A model generated the notes under the pieces. It was not told the DNA's origin. It did no database searches and saw only the letters and a program-made list of their open reading frames with translations. A stretch of DNA of 64,000 bases from Cronobacter muytjensii ATCC 51329 (GTDB lineage Bacteria > Pseudomonadota > Gammaproteobacteria > Enterobacterales > Enterobacteriaceae), in NCBI RefSeq assembly GCF_001277195.1, contig NZ_CP012268.1, positions 2,666,001 to 2,730,000 on the forward strand, read 5' to 3'. Below, one piece after another: positions 7,053-16,224 of this stretch (position 1 is the first letter of the stretch; the number at the start of each line of letters is the position of its first letter). Made by a program: the position numbers and the translations under genes.

Positions 7053-7825
7053 TGGCTGGTCGTAAATCCATATCGTTTAAACACCGCGGCAGCCTCCGGG
7101 CCCTGCAGATAGCGGTAAAACGCGCTGACCGTCGGGTTGTTATGCCCGTCGATAATCGCCAGCGGATATTCCACTTTCTGATGGGAATCCTCCGGGAAGG
7201 TGCCAACCACTTTCACGCCGCGGCTTGCCACGGCGTCAGAACCATAGACGATGCCCAACGGGGCTTCATCGCGCTCCACCAGCGCCAGCGCGCCGCGAAC
7301 GTCTTCTGCGGGCGCGAGCTGTGCTGAGAGCGTCTGCCAGGCGCCGAGCTTTTGCAACGCCTCTTTGGCGTAAATGCCGGCCGGCACATGCGCCGGATCG
7401 CCCACCGCCAGACGGCCGCCTTTCAGCAGGCTTTTCCAGTCGGTGCTGCGGTTAATGACTATATCGCCCTGCGCGCTTTTGGCGGGCGCCACCACCACCA
7501 GACTGTTGCCGAGCAGCGTCTTGCGGCTGCCCGCGTCAATGGCTTTTTTATCGGCGGCGTAGTCCATCCACTTCTGGTCGGCGGAGATAAAAATATCTGC
7601 CGGCGCACCCGCTTCAATCTGTCGCGCGAGCGTCGAAGAGGAGGCGAACGACGAGACCACTTTCACCGGCTGCGCTTTGGCATACTCTTTGGCGATATCC
7701 TGCATTGCGTTGGTCAGCGAGGCGGCAGCGAAGACCGTTACCGTATTATCCTGCGCCAGCGACTGGCCGACAACGCCCGCGCTTAAGGTGACGCCGAGCG
7801 CCAGTCGTACCCATAATTTAGCCAT
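7049..7825 (-). CDS. modA: Periplasmic molybdate-binding protein ModA
   Basis: A 258-residue periplasmic binding protein for molybdate and tungstate. A signal peptide (MAKLWVRLALGVTLSAG, cleavage likely after SLAQ) precedes VTVFAAASLTNAMQDIA, the family's ligand-binding start; SFASSSTLARQIEAGAPADIF is the second conserved block. AAGGAG lies 7 bases upstream of the ATG. First gene of modABC, with a ModE operator just upstream, so it should be repressed when molybdate is plentiful. Confidence 0.96.
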   Translation of the reverse strand: MAKLWVRLALGVTLSAGVVGQSLAQDNTVTVFAAASLTNAMQDIAKEYAKAQPVKVVSSFASSSTLARQIEAGAPADIFISADQKWMDYAADKKAIDAGSRKTLLGNSLVVVAPAKSAQGDIVINRSTDWKSLLKGGRLAVGDPAHVPAGIYAKEALQKLGAWQTLSAQLAPAEDVRGALALVERDEAPLGIVYGSDAVASRGVKVVGTFPEDSHQKVEYPLAIIDGHNNPTVSAFYRYLQGPEAAAVFKRYGFTTSQ

Positions 7826-7844
7826 GACACACTCCTTACCGTTT

Positions 7845-7868
7845 CGTTATATAACGAATAATATAACG
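7845..7868. promoter_or_regulatory. ModE operator of modABC
   Basis: An inverted repeat CGTTATAT-N8-ATATAACG, close to known ModE sites, 20 bp upstream of modA. ModE with bound molybdate would repress the operon here. Confidence 0.85.
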
Positions 7869-7944
7869 CTGCGGGCAGGGTTTTCCCAGCAATTATCGGC
7901 AAAGAGCGCGGCGGCTTGAGGGCAGAGAGGGAACAGAAATGAAA

Positions 7945-7964
7945 ACGCCCGGCAAAGCCGGGCG
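7945..7964 (-). terminator. Terminator after acrZ
   Basis: Stem CGCCCGGC/GCCGGGCG with loop AAA, followed on the minus strand by GTTTTC, 10 bp past the acrZ stop. Confidence 0.8.
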
Positions 7965-7973
7965 CGAGGGAAA

Positions 7974-8123
7974 TCAGCGGTGCTGTTTTGACTGGTCTTT
8001 ATGACCAATGCCGGAGAAGATGTTAAACACCTCGCCCAGGCCCCAGATTAAACCCAGGATCACGGCCATCACCACCGGCACCATAATCACGGCAAACGCC
8101 AGACTTTTCAACAACTCCAACAT
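7974..8123 (-). CDS. acrZ: AcrZ, small AcrB-associated membrane protein
   Basis: A 49-residue inner-membrane protein with one bent helix, MLELLKSLAFAVIMVPVVMA onward, nearly identical to E. coli AcrZ (YbhT). It binds the AcrB efflux pump and alters export of some drugs such as chloramphenicol and tetracycline. The tail GHKDQSKQHR differs somewhat from E. coli. AGGAGG lies 6 bases before the ATG. It lies divergently from modE and upstream of modA, as in E. coli. Confidence 0.95.
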   Translation of the reverse strand: MLELLKSLAFAVIMVPVVMAVILGLIWGLGEVFNIFSGIGHKDQSKQHR

Positions 8124-8252
8124 GGTTGCCTCCTGAATATCAGTAAACCGTCATTCTAGCGGCATCCGTGCGAAACATCCTGCCCTTTTGTGCCATTTGC
8201 GCCGACGCGCCGCTTTCCTTCACAATAGCCTTTTGCCCCGCAGGAGGCCACC

Positions 8253-9044
8253 ATGCAGGCTGATATTCTTCTGACGCTTAAACTGCACGACAAAATTTTT
8301 GCCGACCCGCGGCGCATCGCGTTGCTAAAACAGGTGGCGCAGACCGGCTCTATCAGCCAGGGCGCGAAGCTCGCCGGTATCAGCTATAAAAGCGCGTGGG
8401 ACGCCATCAATGAGATGAATCAGCTTGGCGATCAACTGCTGGTTGAGCGCGCCACCGGCGGCAAAGGCGGCGGCGGCGCGCAGGTGACGCCTTACGGCGC
8501 GCGGCTAATCGCGCTCTACGATCTTCTCGGGCAGATCCAGCAGAAGGCGTTTAACGCGCTCAGCGACGACGCGCTGCCGCTCGACAGCCTGCTTGCCGCT
8601 ATCGCCCGTTTTTCGCTGCAAACCAGCGCCCGCAATCAGTGGTTCGGGCATGTGGTAACACGCGACGCCGACCCGGTTCAGGAGATGATTGAAATAGCGC
8701 TGGCGGGCAGCGGCACGCGCATCAGAGCGGCAGTGACGCGCCAGAGCGCCGAACGTCTGGCGCTTACGCCAGGCAAAGAGGTGCTGGCGCTGATTAAAGC
8801 GCCGTGGGTGCAGCTCGCCCGTGACCCGCAGGCGGCCGCCAGCGCCGATAATCAGTTTGCCGGCACTATTAGCCATATTTCCCGCACCGCGCAGCACTGC
8901 GAAATTCTCCTGACGCTGCCGGATGGCCAGACGCTGTGCGCCACGCTCTCGCCCGAGGCGGCGCAGGCATTAGACCCGGAAGAAGGCCTGGCCGTAACCG
9001 CGGGGTTTAGCGCTGACAGCGTGATTGTCGCGACGCTCTGCTAA
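8253..9044 (+). CDS. modE: Molybdate-responsive regulator ModE
   Basis: A 263-residue transcription factor (E. coli 262). The N-terminal winged helix-turn-helix includes GSISQGAKLAGISYKSAW (about 32-49). Two C-terminal Mop/TOBE domains bind molybdate; SARNQWFG at about 126-133 opens the first and TLPDGQTLCA lies in the second. It represses modABC and activates molybdoenzyme genes when molybdate is present. GGAGG sits 8 bases before the ATG. A short gap separates it from modF, which is probably cotranscribed. Confidence 0.96.
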   Translation: MQADILLTLKLHDKIFADPRRIALLKQVAQTGSISQGAKLAGISYKSAWDAINEMNQLGDQLLVERATGGKGGGGAQVTPYGARLIALYDLLGQIQQKAFNALSDDALPLDSLLAAIARFSLQTSARNQWFGHVVTRDADPVQEMIEIALAGSGTRIRAAVTRQSAERLALTPGKEVLALIKAPWVQLARDPQAAASADNQFAGTISHISRTAQHCEILLTLPDGQTLCATLSPEAAQALDPEEGLAVTAGFSADSVIVATLC

Positions 9045-9118
9045 CGCGCTCCGCCGTTGACATCGTGGCATGAAAGACGTATCCCTGTGGTTTTGTGCTG
9101 CAGAAAATGGGATACGAG

Positions 9119-10591
9119 ATGACAACGTTGCAAATTATGCAAGGCACGTTTCGCATTAGCGATACGCGCGCGCTTCATATTGAGAGCCTGACCCTCCAGG
9201 CGGGCGAGAGCTGGGCGTTTGTCGGCGCTAACGGCAGCGGGAAATCCTCCCTTGCCCGGGCGCTCGCAGGCGAACTCCCGCTGTTACAAGGCGAGCGCGT
9301 CAGTCAGTTCTCCCGCATCGCCCTGCTCTCTTTTGAACAGCTGCAACAGCTGGTAAGCGACGAGTGGCAGCGTAATAACACCGATATGCTTGGCCCGGAT
9401 GAAGACGACACCGGACGCACCACGGCGCAGATCATTCAGGAAGACGTCCGCGATCCGGCCCGTTGCACGGCGCTTGCGGCGCTGTTCGGCATTGAACCGC
9501 TGCTTGAGCGGCGTTTTAAATACCTCTCTACCGGCGAGACCCGCAAAGCGCTGCTCTGTCAGGCGCTCATGTCGCAGCCGGATTTACTCATTCTTGATGA
9601 ACCGTTCGACGGTCTCGACGTCGCCTCGCGCGAACAGCTGGCGCGGCTCCTCGGTGAGCTGAGCGCGCAGGGCTACACGCTGGGGCTTATCCTCAATCGC
9701 TTTGATGAGATCCCTGATTTTGTGCAGCGCGCGGGCGTACTCGCGGATTGCACGCTGGTGGAAACCGGCGATAAGGCCACGCTGCTGAACCAGGCGCTGG
9801 TGGCGCAGCTGGCGCACAGCGAAAAACTGGCGGGCGTGCGGCTGCCGGAGGCGGACGCGCCTGCGGCGCGCCACGCGCTGAATGATGCCGAACCGCGTAT
9901 CGTGCTGCGTAACGGCGTGGTCTCCTATAACGACCGACCTATTCTTAACAACCTGAGCTGGACGGTCAAACCCGGCGAACACTGGCAGATAGTCGGCCCC
10001 AACGGCGCCGGGAAATCGACGCTGTTAAGTCTCGTGACCGGCGATCATCCGCAAGGTTACAGCAACGATCTCACGCTCTTTGGCCGCCGTCGCGGCAGCG
10101 GCGAAACCATCTGGGATATCAAAAAGCATATCGGCTACGTCAGCAGCAGTCTGCATCTCGATTACCGTGTCAGCGCCTCGGTGCGCAGCGTGATTTTGTC
10201 CGGTTATTTCGACTCTATCGGGATTTATCAGGCGGTGTCGGACCGTCAGCAGCAACTGACGCGCGAATGGCTCGCGATCCTCGGCATGGACGACGCCACC
10301 GCCGACGCCCCGTTTCACAGCCTCTCCTGGGGGCAGCAACGGCTGGCGCTTATTGTGCGTGCGCTGGTGAAACATCCGACGCTGCTTATCCTTGACGAAC
10401 CGTTGCAGGGGCTTGACCCGCTGAACCGTCAGCTGGTGCGCCGCTTTGTCGATGTGCTGATTAGCGAAGGCGAGACGCAACTGCTGTTTGTCTCCCATCA
10501 TGCCGAAGACGCTCCGCAGTGTATGACCCACCGCTTAACCTTCGTGCCGGACGGCGACAGTTATCGTTACCAGTTCGATACGTTGCGTTAA
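9119..10591 (+). CDS. modF: ModF, duplicated ABC ATPase
   Basis: A 490-residue protein (same as E. coli) with two ABC ATPase domains and no membrane part. Walker A motifs are GANGSGKSS (about 36-44) and GPNGAGKST (about 295-303). Walker B and signature motifs follow in each half (LSTGETRKALL with LLILDEPFDGLD; LSWGQQRLALI with LLILDEPLQGLD). It is the photorepair PhrA-like protein of the mod region; its exact role is unknown. The ATG at 9119 is preferred to an upstream in-frame codon because MTTLQIMQGTFRISDT matches the family start. Confidence 0.92.
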   Translation: MTTLQIMQGTFRISDTRALHIESLTLQAGESWAFVGANGSGKSSLARALAGELPLLQGERVSQFSRIALLSFEQLQQLVSDEWQRNNTDMLGPDEDDTGRTTAQIIQEDVRDPARCTALAALFGIEPLLERRFKYLSTGETRKALLCQALMSQPDLLILDEPFDGLDVASREQLARLLGELSAQGYTLGLILNRFDEIPDFVQRAGVLADCTLVETGDKATLLNQALVAQLAHSEKLAGVRLPEADAPAARHALNDAEPRIVLRNGVVSYNDRPILNNLSWTVKPGEHWQIVGPNGAGKSTLLSLVTGDHPQGYSNDLTLFGRRRGSGETIWDIKKHIGYVSSSLHLDYRVSASVRSVILSGYFDSIGIYQAVSDRQQQLTREWLAILGMDDATADAPFHSLSWGQQRLALIVRALVKHPTLLILDEPLQGLDPLNRQLVRRFVDVLISEGETQLLFVSHHAEDAPQCMTHRLTFVPDGDSYRYQFDTLR

Positions 10592-10609
10592 CACGCCACA
10601 CGCTTTTCT

Positions 10610-10639
10610 GCGTGCCGCGCCTTCCCCGGCCCGGCACGC
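10610..10639 (+). terminator. Probable terminator after modF
   Basis: A stem GCGTGCCG/CGGCACGC, 19 bp after the modF stop. There is only a short T run (GCTTTC), so it may be weak. Confidence 0.4.
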
Positions 10640-10727
10640 CGCTTTCACTTTCAGATTAGCTGCAAATGCGCGCGTCGCGTTTTGTTTTACAATGGCTTAG
10701 CAATGTCAGCCGGTAGAGTGAAAATCA

Positions 10728-10796
10728 GTGTAAACGATTCCACTAATTTATCCCATGTCACACTTTTTGGCTCTCTGTTATGCTATGGTTAATACA
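10728..10796 (+). promoter_or_regulatory. gal promoter region with GalR operator OE and CRP site
   Basis: GTGTAAACGATTCCAC (10728-10743) equals the E. coli external operator OE. The CRP site with half-site TGTCACA lies at about 10745-10766. Overlapping -10 elements TATGCT (10779-10784, P2) and TATGGT (10784-10789, P1) follow as in E. coli. This predicts GalR/GalS repression and cAMP-CRP choice between the two starts. Confidence 0.9.
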
Positions 10797-10821
10797 TACC
10801 ATAAGCGTAATGGAGCCAAAT

Positions 10822-11838
10822 ATGCGAGTTCTGGTAACGGGTGGTAGCGGTTACATCGGAAGTCATACCTGTGTGCAACTGCTGCAAAACGATCATGATG
10901 TGGTCATTCTCGATAACCTCTGCAACAGTAAGCGCAGCGTGCTGCCGGTGATTGAGCGTCTGGGCGGCAAAGCCGCGACGTTTATCGACGGCGATATTCG
11001 CGATGAAGCCCTGCTGCGCGAGATCTTCCACGATTATGCGATAGACACGGTTATCCACTTCGCCGGTCTGAAGGCGGTCGGTGAATCCGTCGCCAAACCG
11101 CTTGAGTATTACGACAACAACGTGAACGGTACGCTGCGCCTTATCTCCGCTATGCGCGCCGCTGGCGTCACCAATTTTATCTTCAGTTCTTCCGCCACCG
11201 TTTATGGCGACCAGCCGAAAATCCCTTATGTGGAAAGCTTTCCGACCGGCACCCCGCAAAGCCCGTATGGCAAAAGTAAGCTGATGGTCGAGCAGATCCT
11301 GACCGACCTGCAAAAAGCCTGCCCGGAGTGGAGCATCGCGCTGCTGCGTTATTTCAACCCGGTCGGCGCACATCCGTCAGGCGATATGGGCGAAGACCCG
11401 CAGGGCATCCCGAATAACCTGATGCCGTATATCGCCCAGGTGGCGGTAGGCCGTCGCGAATCGCTGGCGGTGTTTGGCAATGACTACCCGACGAAAGACG
11501 GCACCGGCGTGCGCGACTATATCCACGTGATGGATCTCGCCGACGGTCACGTGGCCGCCATGCAGCAGCTGGCCGGCAAACCGGGCGTGCATATTTACAA
11601 CCTCGGCGCGGGCGTTGGCAGCAGCGTGCTGGATGTGGTTAACGCCTTTAGCCAGGCCTGTGGCAAACCGATTAACTATCACTTTGCGCCGCGCCGAGAC
11701 GGCGACCTGCCCGCGTACTGGGCAGACGCCACCAAAGCTGACCAGGAGCTTAACTGGCGCGTGACGCGTTCATTACAGGAGATGGCGGACGACACCTGGC
11801 GCTGGCAGTCCCGTCATCCCCAAGGTTATCCCGATTAA
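10822..11838 (+). CDS. galE: UDP-glucose 4-epimerase
   Basis: A 338-residue cytoplasmic short-chain dehydrogenase-type enzyme, equal in length to E. coli GalE. It interconverts UDP-galactose and UDP-glucose with bound NAD. The NAD motif GGSGYIGSH lies at 7-15, the Ser/Thr region FSSSATVYG at about 121-129, and the catalytic YGKSK has Tyr149. The ATG at 10822 matches the family start (MRVLVTGGSGYIG); an earlier in-frame Met lies inside the promoter. First gene of galETKM. Confidence 0.97.
   Translation: MRVLVTGGSGYIGSHTCVQLLQNDHDVVILDNLCNSKRSVLPVIERLGGKAATFIDGDIRDEALLREIFHDYAIDTVIHFAGLKAVGESVAKPLEYYDNNVNGTLRLISAMRAAGVTNFIFSSSATVYGDQPKIPYVESFPTGTPQSPYGKSKLMVEQILTDLQKACPEWSIALLRYFNPVGAHPSGDMGEDPQGIPNNLMPYIAQVAVGRRESLAVFGNDYPTKDGTGVRDYIHVMDLADGHVAAMQQLAGKPGVHIYNLGAGVGSSVLDVVNAFSQACGKPINYHFAPRRDGDLPAYWADATKADQELNWRVTRSLQEMADDTWRWQSRHPQGYPD
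10841..10856. promoter_or_regulatory. Internal GalR operator OI inside galE
   Basis: GTGGTAGCGGTTACAT within the first codons of galE is the same as E. coli OI. Its distance from OE (113 bp) would allow the GalR-HU repression loop. Confidence 0.85.
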
Positions 11839-11848
11839 AGGAAGTCAG

Positions 11849-12895
11849 ATGGAACAGTTTAACCCCGTGGATCATCCGCACCGTCGTTATAACCCGCTGA
11901 CCGGCCAATGGATTCTGGTCTCGCCGCATCGCGCCAAGCGCCCCTGGCAGGGGGCGCAGGAAACGCCGGCGAAACAGACGCTGCCGCAGCACGATCCCGA
12001 TTGTTTTCTCTGCCCCGGCAACACCCGCGTCACCGGGGACAAAAACCCGCAATACACCGGCACTTACGTTTTTACTAACGATTTCGCCGCGCTAATGACC
12101 GACACGCCGGATGCGCCGGAAAGCGCCGATCCGCTGATGCGTGTTGAAAGCGCGCGCGGCACCAGCCGCGTTATCTGTTTCTCGCCGGATCACAGCAAAA
12201 CGCTGCCGGAGCTGACGCTGCCCGCGCTCGAAGAAGTAGTGAAAACCTGGCAGACGCAGACCGCCGAGCTGGGGCAGACCTACCCGTGGGTGCAGGTGTT
12301 TGAGAACAAAGGCGCGGCGATGGGCTGCTCCAACCCGCACCCGCACGGCCAGATCTGGGCGAACAGCTTCCTGCCGAATGAAGCCGCGCGTGAAGACAGC
12401 CTTCAGCGTGCGTATTTCGAACAGCAGGGCTCGCCGATGCTTGTGGATTACGCGCAGCGCGAGCTGGCCGACGGCAGCCGCACGGTGGTGGAAACCGAAC
12501 ACTGGCTGGCGGTCGTACCGTACTGGGCGGCCTGGCCGTTTGAAACGCTGCTGCTGCCGAAGACGCATATTCTGCGCATGACCGACCTGACGGACGCGCA
12601 GCGTAGCGATCTGGCCCTGGCGCTGAAAAAGCTTACCAGCCGCTACGACAATCTGTTCCAGACCTCCTTCCCCTACTCAATGGGCTGGCATGGCGCGCCC
12701 TTTAACGGCGAAGAGAACACACACTGGCAGTTGCATGCCCACTTCTACCCGCCGCTGCTGCGCAGCGCCACGGTACGCAAGTTCATGGTGGGATATGAAA
12801 TGCTGGCGGAAACTCAGCGTGATTTAACCGCCGAGCAGGCGGCAGAGCGCCTGCGCGCCGTCAGCGACGTCCATTTTCGCGAATCCGGAGAATAA
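11849..12895 (+). CDS. galT: Galactose-1-phosphate uridylyltransferase
   Basis: A 348-residue enzyme (E. coli 348) that swaps UMP between UDP-glucose and galactose 1-phosphate. The active site is in GCSNPHPHGQIW, where the second His of HPH takes the uridylyl group. The zinc site starts with CFLCPG (Cys52, Cys55), and later His residues in HGAPF and HWQLHAHFYPP complete the fold. It lies 10 bp after galE with a GGAAG site, and 2 bp before galK. Confidence 0.97.
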   Translation: MEQFNPVDHPHRRYNPLTGQWILVSPHRAKRPWQGAQETPAKQTLPQHDPDCFLCPGNTRVTGDKNPQYTGTYVFTNDFAALMTDTPDAPESADPLMRVESARGTSRVICFSPDHSKTLPELTLPALEEVVKTWQTQTAELGQTYPWVQVFENKGAAMGCSNPHPHGQIWANSFLPNEAAREDSLQRAYFEQQGSPMLVDYAQRELADGSRTVVETEHWLAVVPYWAAWPFETLLLPKTHILRMTDLTDAQRSDLALALKKLTSRYDNLFQTSFPYSMGWHGAPFNGEENTHWQLHAHFYPPLLRSATVRKFMVGYEMLAETQRDLTAEQAAERLRAVSDVHFRESGE

Positions 12896-12897
12896 CA

Positions 12898-14046
12898 ATG
12901 AGCCTGAAAGAGAAGACACAATCCCTGTTTGCCGAAAAATTCGGCTACCCTGCCACCACCCATATTCAGGCGCCGGGCCGCGTTAACCTTATCGGCGAGC
13001 ACACCGATTACAATGACGGTTTCGTACTGCCGTGCGCGATTGATTATCAGACGGTTATCAGCTGCGCGAAACGTGACGACCGCCGCGTACGCGTCATCGC
13101 TGCCGATTACGAAAACGAGACCGACGAGTTTTCACTGGATGAGCCTATCCTGGCGCACGACAGCCAGCAGTGGTCGAACTATGTGCGCGGCGTGGTAAAA
13201 CACCTTCAGCAGCGCGATGCCAGCTTCGGCGGTGCCGATCTGGTTATCAGCGGTAACGTGCCGCAGGGCGCGGGTTTAAGCTCATCTGCGTCGCTGGAAG
13301 TCGCGGTCGGCACCGTGTTCCGTCATCTTTATCACCTCTCGCTCGACGGCGCCCAGATAGCCCTGAACGGCCAGGAGGCGGAAAACCAGTTTGTCGGCTG
13401 CAACTGCGGCATTATGGATCAGCTGATTTCCGCACTTGGCAAGAAGGATCATGCGCTGCTGATCGACTGCCGCAGCCTCGGCACCAAAGCTGTGCCGATG
13501 CCGCAGGGCGTCGCGGTGGTGATTATCAACAGTAACTTTAAACGCACGCTGGTCGGCAGCGAGTACAACACACGCCGCGAGCAGTGCGAAACCGGCGCGC
13601 GTTTCTTCACGCAAAAAGCGCTGCGCGATGTGAGCCTCGATCAGTTTAATACCGTCGCGCATGAGCTCGATCCGACCGTGGCTAAACGCGTGCGTCATGT
13701 ACTGACCGAAAACGCCCGTACCGTGGAAGCGGCTGACGCGCTGGCGAAAGGCGATCTGACGCGCATGGGCGAACTGATGGCGCAATCCCACGCCTCAATG
13801 CGCGACGACTTTGAAATTACCGTTCCGCAGATCGATACTCTGGTGGAGATTGTTAAATCGGTTATCGGTGATAAAGGCGGCGTGCGCATGACGGGTGGCG
13901 GCTTCGGCGGCTGCGTCGTGGCGCTGGTGCCGGAGGCTATCGTGCCGGAAGTGCAGGCCGCCGTCGAAGCGCAGTACGAAGCGCGCACCGGTATTAAAGA
14001 AACGTTTTACGTGTGCAAACCTTCAGAAGGAGCAGGTCTGTGCTAA
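12898..14046 (+). CDS. galK: Galactokinase
   Basis: A 382-residue GHMP kinase (E. coli 382) that phosphorylates galactose at C1. The galactokinase signature GRVNLIGEHTDYNDG lies at about 27-41, the GHMP ATP loop PQGAGLSSSASLEVA at about 122-136, and the C-terminal motif MTGGGFGGCVVAL near 331-343. GGAG lies 8 bases before the ATG. The galM GTG start overlaps its last codons. Confidence 0.97.
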   Translation: MSLKEKTQSLFAEKFGYPATTHIQAPGRVNLIGEHTDYNDGFVLPCAIDYQTVISCAKRDDRRVRVIAADYENETDEFSLDEPILAHDSQQWSNYVRGVVKHLQQRDASFGGADLVISGNVPQGAGLSSSASLEVAVGTVFRHLYHLSLDGAQIALNGQEAENQFVGCNCGIMDQLISALGKKDHALLIDCRSLGTKAVPMPQGVAVVIINSNFKRTLVGSEYNTRREQCETGARFFTQKALRDVSLDQFNTVAHELDPTVAKRVRHVLTENARTVEAADALAKGDLTRMGELMAQSHASMRDDFEITVPQIDTLVEIVKSVIGDKGGVRMTGGGFGGCVVALVPEAIVPEVQAAVEAQYEARTGIKETFYVCKPSEGAGLC

Positions 14047-15080
14047 AAGAGACGCCGCAACTGGCCCCGGATGGGCTACCGTATCGCATCTCCACCCTGC
14101 GTAATGCCGCGGGGATGGTGGTGACCGTAATGGACTGGGGCGCGACGCTGCTGTCGGCCCGTGTCCCGATGAAAGACGCCAGCGTGCGTGAGACGCTGCT
14201 GGGCTGTCCGAGCCCGGAAGTGTGGCTTGAACAAACCGCGTTCCTCGGCGCGTCGGTGGGCCGTTACGCTAACCGTATCGCGCAGTCGCGCTTTACGCTG
14301 GACGGCGAAACCTGGTCCCTTACGCCGAGCCAGGGCGAAAACCAGCTGCACGGCGGCCCGGAAGGGTTCGACAAACGCCGCTGGCGCATCGTGCGTCAGA
14401 ACGAGCAGGAAGTGCTTTATACGGTGGATTCCCAGGACGGCGATCAGGGCTATCCCGGTGAGCTGCGCGCCACCGCGCATTTCCGCCTGACGGACGATAA
14501 CCGCATCAGCATTGAATATCGCGCCCGCGTGGATAAGCCCTGCCCGGTTAACCTGACTAACCATGCCTATTTCAACCTGGATGGCGAGCAGAACGACGTG
14601 CGCGCGCATCGCCTGCAGCTTTTCGCAGAGCGCTATCTGCCAGTCGATGAACAGGGCATTCCGCGCGAAGGGCTGGCAGACGTAGCCGGTACGGGATTTG
14701 ATTTCCGCGAAGCGAAAACCATCGCGCAGGATTTCCTCAAAGACGACGATCAGCAGCGGGTGAAAGGCTACGATCACGCCTGGCTGCTGGACGCCAGAGG
14801 CGATCTGACCAAGCCAGCGGCGCATGTCTGGTCGAGCGATGACAAGCTGAAAATGACGGTTTATACCACCGCGCCCGCGCTGCAGTTCTATTCCGGCAAT
14901 TATCTGGAAGGGACGCCCGCGCGCGAACAGGGAACCTACAGCGCCTGGCAGGGACTGGCGCTGGAAAGCGAATTCCTGCCTGACAGCCCTAACCACCCGG
15001 AATGGCCGCAGCCGGACTGCATTCTGCGCCCCGGTCAGGAATACCTGAGCGTCACGCAGTATCACTTTATTCCTCAGTAA
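14040..15080 (+). CDS. galM: Aldose 1-epimerase (mutarotase)
   Basis: A 346-residue enzyme (E. coli 346) that interconverts alpha and beta anomers of galactose for GalK. Catalytic motifs are VNLTNHAYFNLDG with the active His, and LALESEFLPDSPNHPEWP with the catalytic Glu. The start is GTG at 14040, overlapping the galK stop by 7 bp. It is chosen because VLKETPQLAPDG matches the family start and AAGGAG lies 8 bases upstream. A longer frame reading back into galK is unlikely. Confidence 0.93.
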   Translation: MLKETPQLAPDGLPYRISTLRNAAGMVVTVMDWGATLLSARVPMKDASVRETLLGCPSPEVWLEQTAFLGASVGRYANRIAQSRFTLDGETWSLTPSQGENQLHGGPEGFDKRRWRIVRQNEQEVLYTVDSQDGDQGYPGELRATAHFRLTDDNRISIEYRARVDKPCPVNLTNHAYFNLDGEQNDVRAHRLQLFAERYLPVDEQGIPREGLADVAGTGFDFREAKTIAQDFLKDDDQQRVKGYDHAWLLDARGDLTKPAAHVWSSDDKLKMTVYTTAPALQFYSGNYLEGTPAREQGTYSAWQGLALESEFLPDSPNHPEWPQPDCILRPGQEYLSVTQYHFIPQ

Positions 15081-15086
15081 TCGTTC

Positions 15087-15114
15087 AGCCCTCTTTTCAA
15101 AGAGGGCTTTTTTT
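15087..15114 (+). terminator. Terminator of the gal operon
   Basis: Stem AGCCCTCTTT/AAAGAGGGCT (15087-15108) followed by a run of T, 6 bp after the galM stop. Confidence 0.92.
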
Positions 15115-15245
15115 CGCCATTTCGCTGTAATTCCCGCCAGTTACTGACAAAAAAATCACGGCCAGTTCACATGCGCCTTACACTGCACCGCTATTTTCGC
15201 TATGTTAAAGGTTTAGCGTTGCCGCTGGCGTCAACACGGCAATAT

Positions 15246-15264
15246 AATGATAACTGTTATCATT
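15246..15264. promoter_or_regulatory. Fur box upstream of gpmA
   Basis: AATGATAACTGTTATCATT is a perfect 19-bp inverted repeat close to the Fur consensus (GATAATGATAATCATTATC). It lies 27 bp before the gpmA start. Fur control of gpmA has been described in E. coli. Confidence 0.8.
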
Positions 15265-15291
15265 CAATCAGGCTTATGAAGGAGTAATACT

Positions 15292-16044
15292 ATGGCTGTT
15301 ACTAAGCTGGTTCTGGTTCGTCACGGTGAAAGCCAGTGGAACAACGAAAACCGCTTTACCGGTTGGTACGACGTTGACCTGTCCGAAAAAGGCGTCAGCG
15401 AAGCGAAAGCCGCAGGCAAGCTGCTGAAAGACGAAGGCTATAGCTTTGACTTTGCTTATACCTCCGTGCTGAAACGTGCCATCCACACGCTGTGGAACAT
15501 CCTGGACGGGCTGGATCAGGCCTGGCTGCCGGTTGAAAAATCCTGGAAACTGAACGAGCGTCACTACGGCGCCCTGCAGGGCCTCAACAAAGCCGAAACC
15601 GCTGAAAAATATGGCGACGAGCAGGTTAAACAGTGGCGCCGCGGCTTCGCGGTAACCCCGCCGGCGCTGACCAAAGATGACGAGCGTTTTCCGGGCCACG
15701 ATCCGCGTTACGCGAAGCTGAGCGAGCAGGAGCTGCCGCTGACCGAAAGCCTGGCGCTGACCATCGATCGCGTTATCCCTTACTGGAACGAAACCATTCT
15801 GCCGCGCCTGAAAAGCGGCGAGCGCGTCATTATCGCCGCACACGGCAACTCTCTGCGCGCCCTGGTGAAATACCTGGATAACATGAGCGAAGAAGAGATC
15901 CTTGAGCTGAACATTCCGACCGGCGTACCGCTGGTGTATGAATTCGACGAGAATTTCAAACCGATTAAACATTACTATCTGGGTAATGCTGACGAAATCG
16001 CAGCGAAAGCCGCGGCCGTCGCAAACCAGGGTAAAGCGAAGTAA
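15292..16044 (+). CDS. gpmA: 2,3-bisphosphoglycerate-dependent phosphoglycerate mutase
   Basis: A 250-residue glycolytic enzyme (E. coli 250) that interconverts 3- and 2-phosphoglycerate. LVRHGESQWN carries the phospho-accepting His11, with RHYGALQGLNK and the second catalytic His in AAHGNSLRALVKYL. It stands alone, with its own Fur-like operator upstream and a strong terminator 18 bp downstream. AAGGAG lies 8 bases before the ATG. Confidence 0.97.
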   Translation: MAVTKLVLVRHGESQWNNENRFTGWYDVDLSEKGVSEAKAAGKLLKDEGYSFDFAYTSVLKRAIHTLWNILDGLDQAWLPVEKSWKLNERHYGALQGLNKAETAEKYGDEQVKQWRRGFAVTPPALTKDDERFPGHDPRYAKLSEQELPLTESLALTIDRVIPYWNETILPRLKSGERVIIAAHGNSLRALVKYLDNMSEEEILELNIPTGVPLVYEFDENFKPIKHYYLGNADEIAAKAAAVANQGKAK

Positions 16045-16061
16045 TTCGTAACCGTGGTGTG

Positions 16062-16094
16062 AAAAAGGCGTGGTGAGAACCACGCCTTTTTTAT
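16062..16094 (+). terminator. Terminator after gpmA
   Basis: A 13-bp stem AAAAAGGCGTGGT/ACCACGCCTTTTT with loop GAGA and a T run. Confidence 0.95.
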
Positions 16095-16123
16095 TAGGTG
16101 ATGCCTGACGAGATGGCCTATGG

Positions 16124-16160
16124 TGCCGGGCGGCGGGTGCGCTGCGCTTACCCGCTCTGC
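16124..16160. repeat. REP-type palindromic repeat
   Basis: A GC-rich imperfect palindrome (GCGGGT...ACCCGC around GCGCTGCGCTT) between gpmA and aroG. Related GGCGGGTAAGCG / CACCCGCC units occur at 39207-39232 and near 44719-44745. Confidence 0.65.
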
Positions 16161-16224
16161 AATCATCGTTACATCATCAGCAGGGTAGGTAAGCAAAGCG
16201 CCCCCACCCTTCATACAGGGGAAA

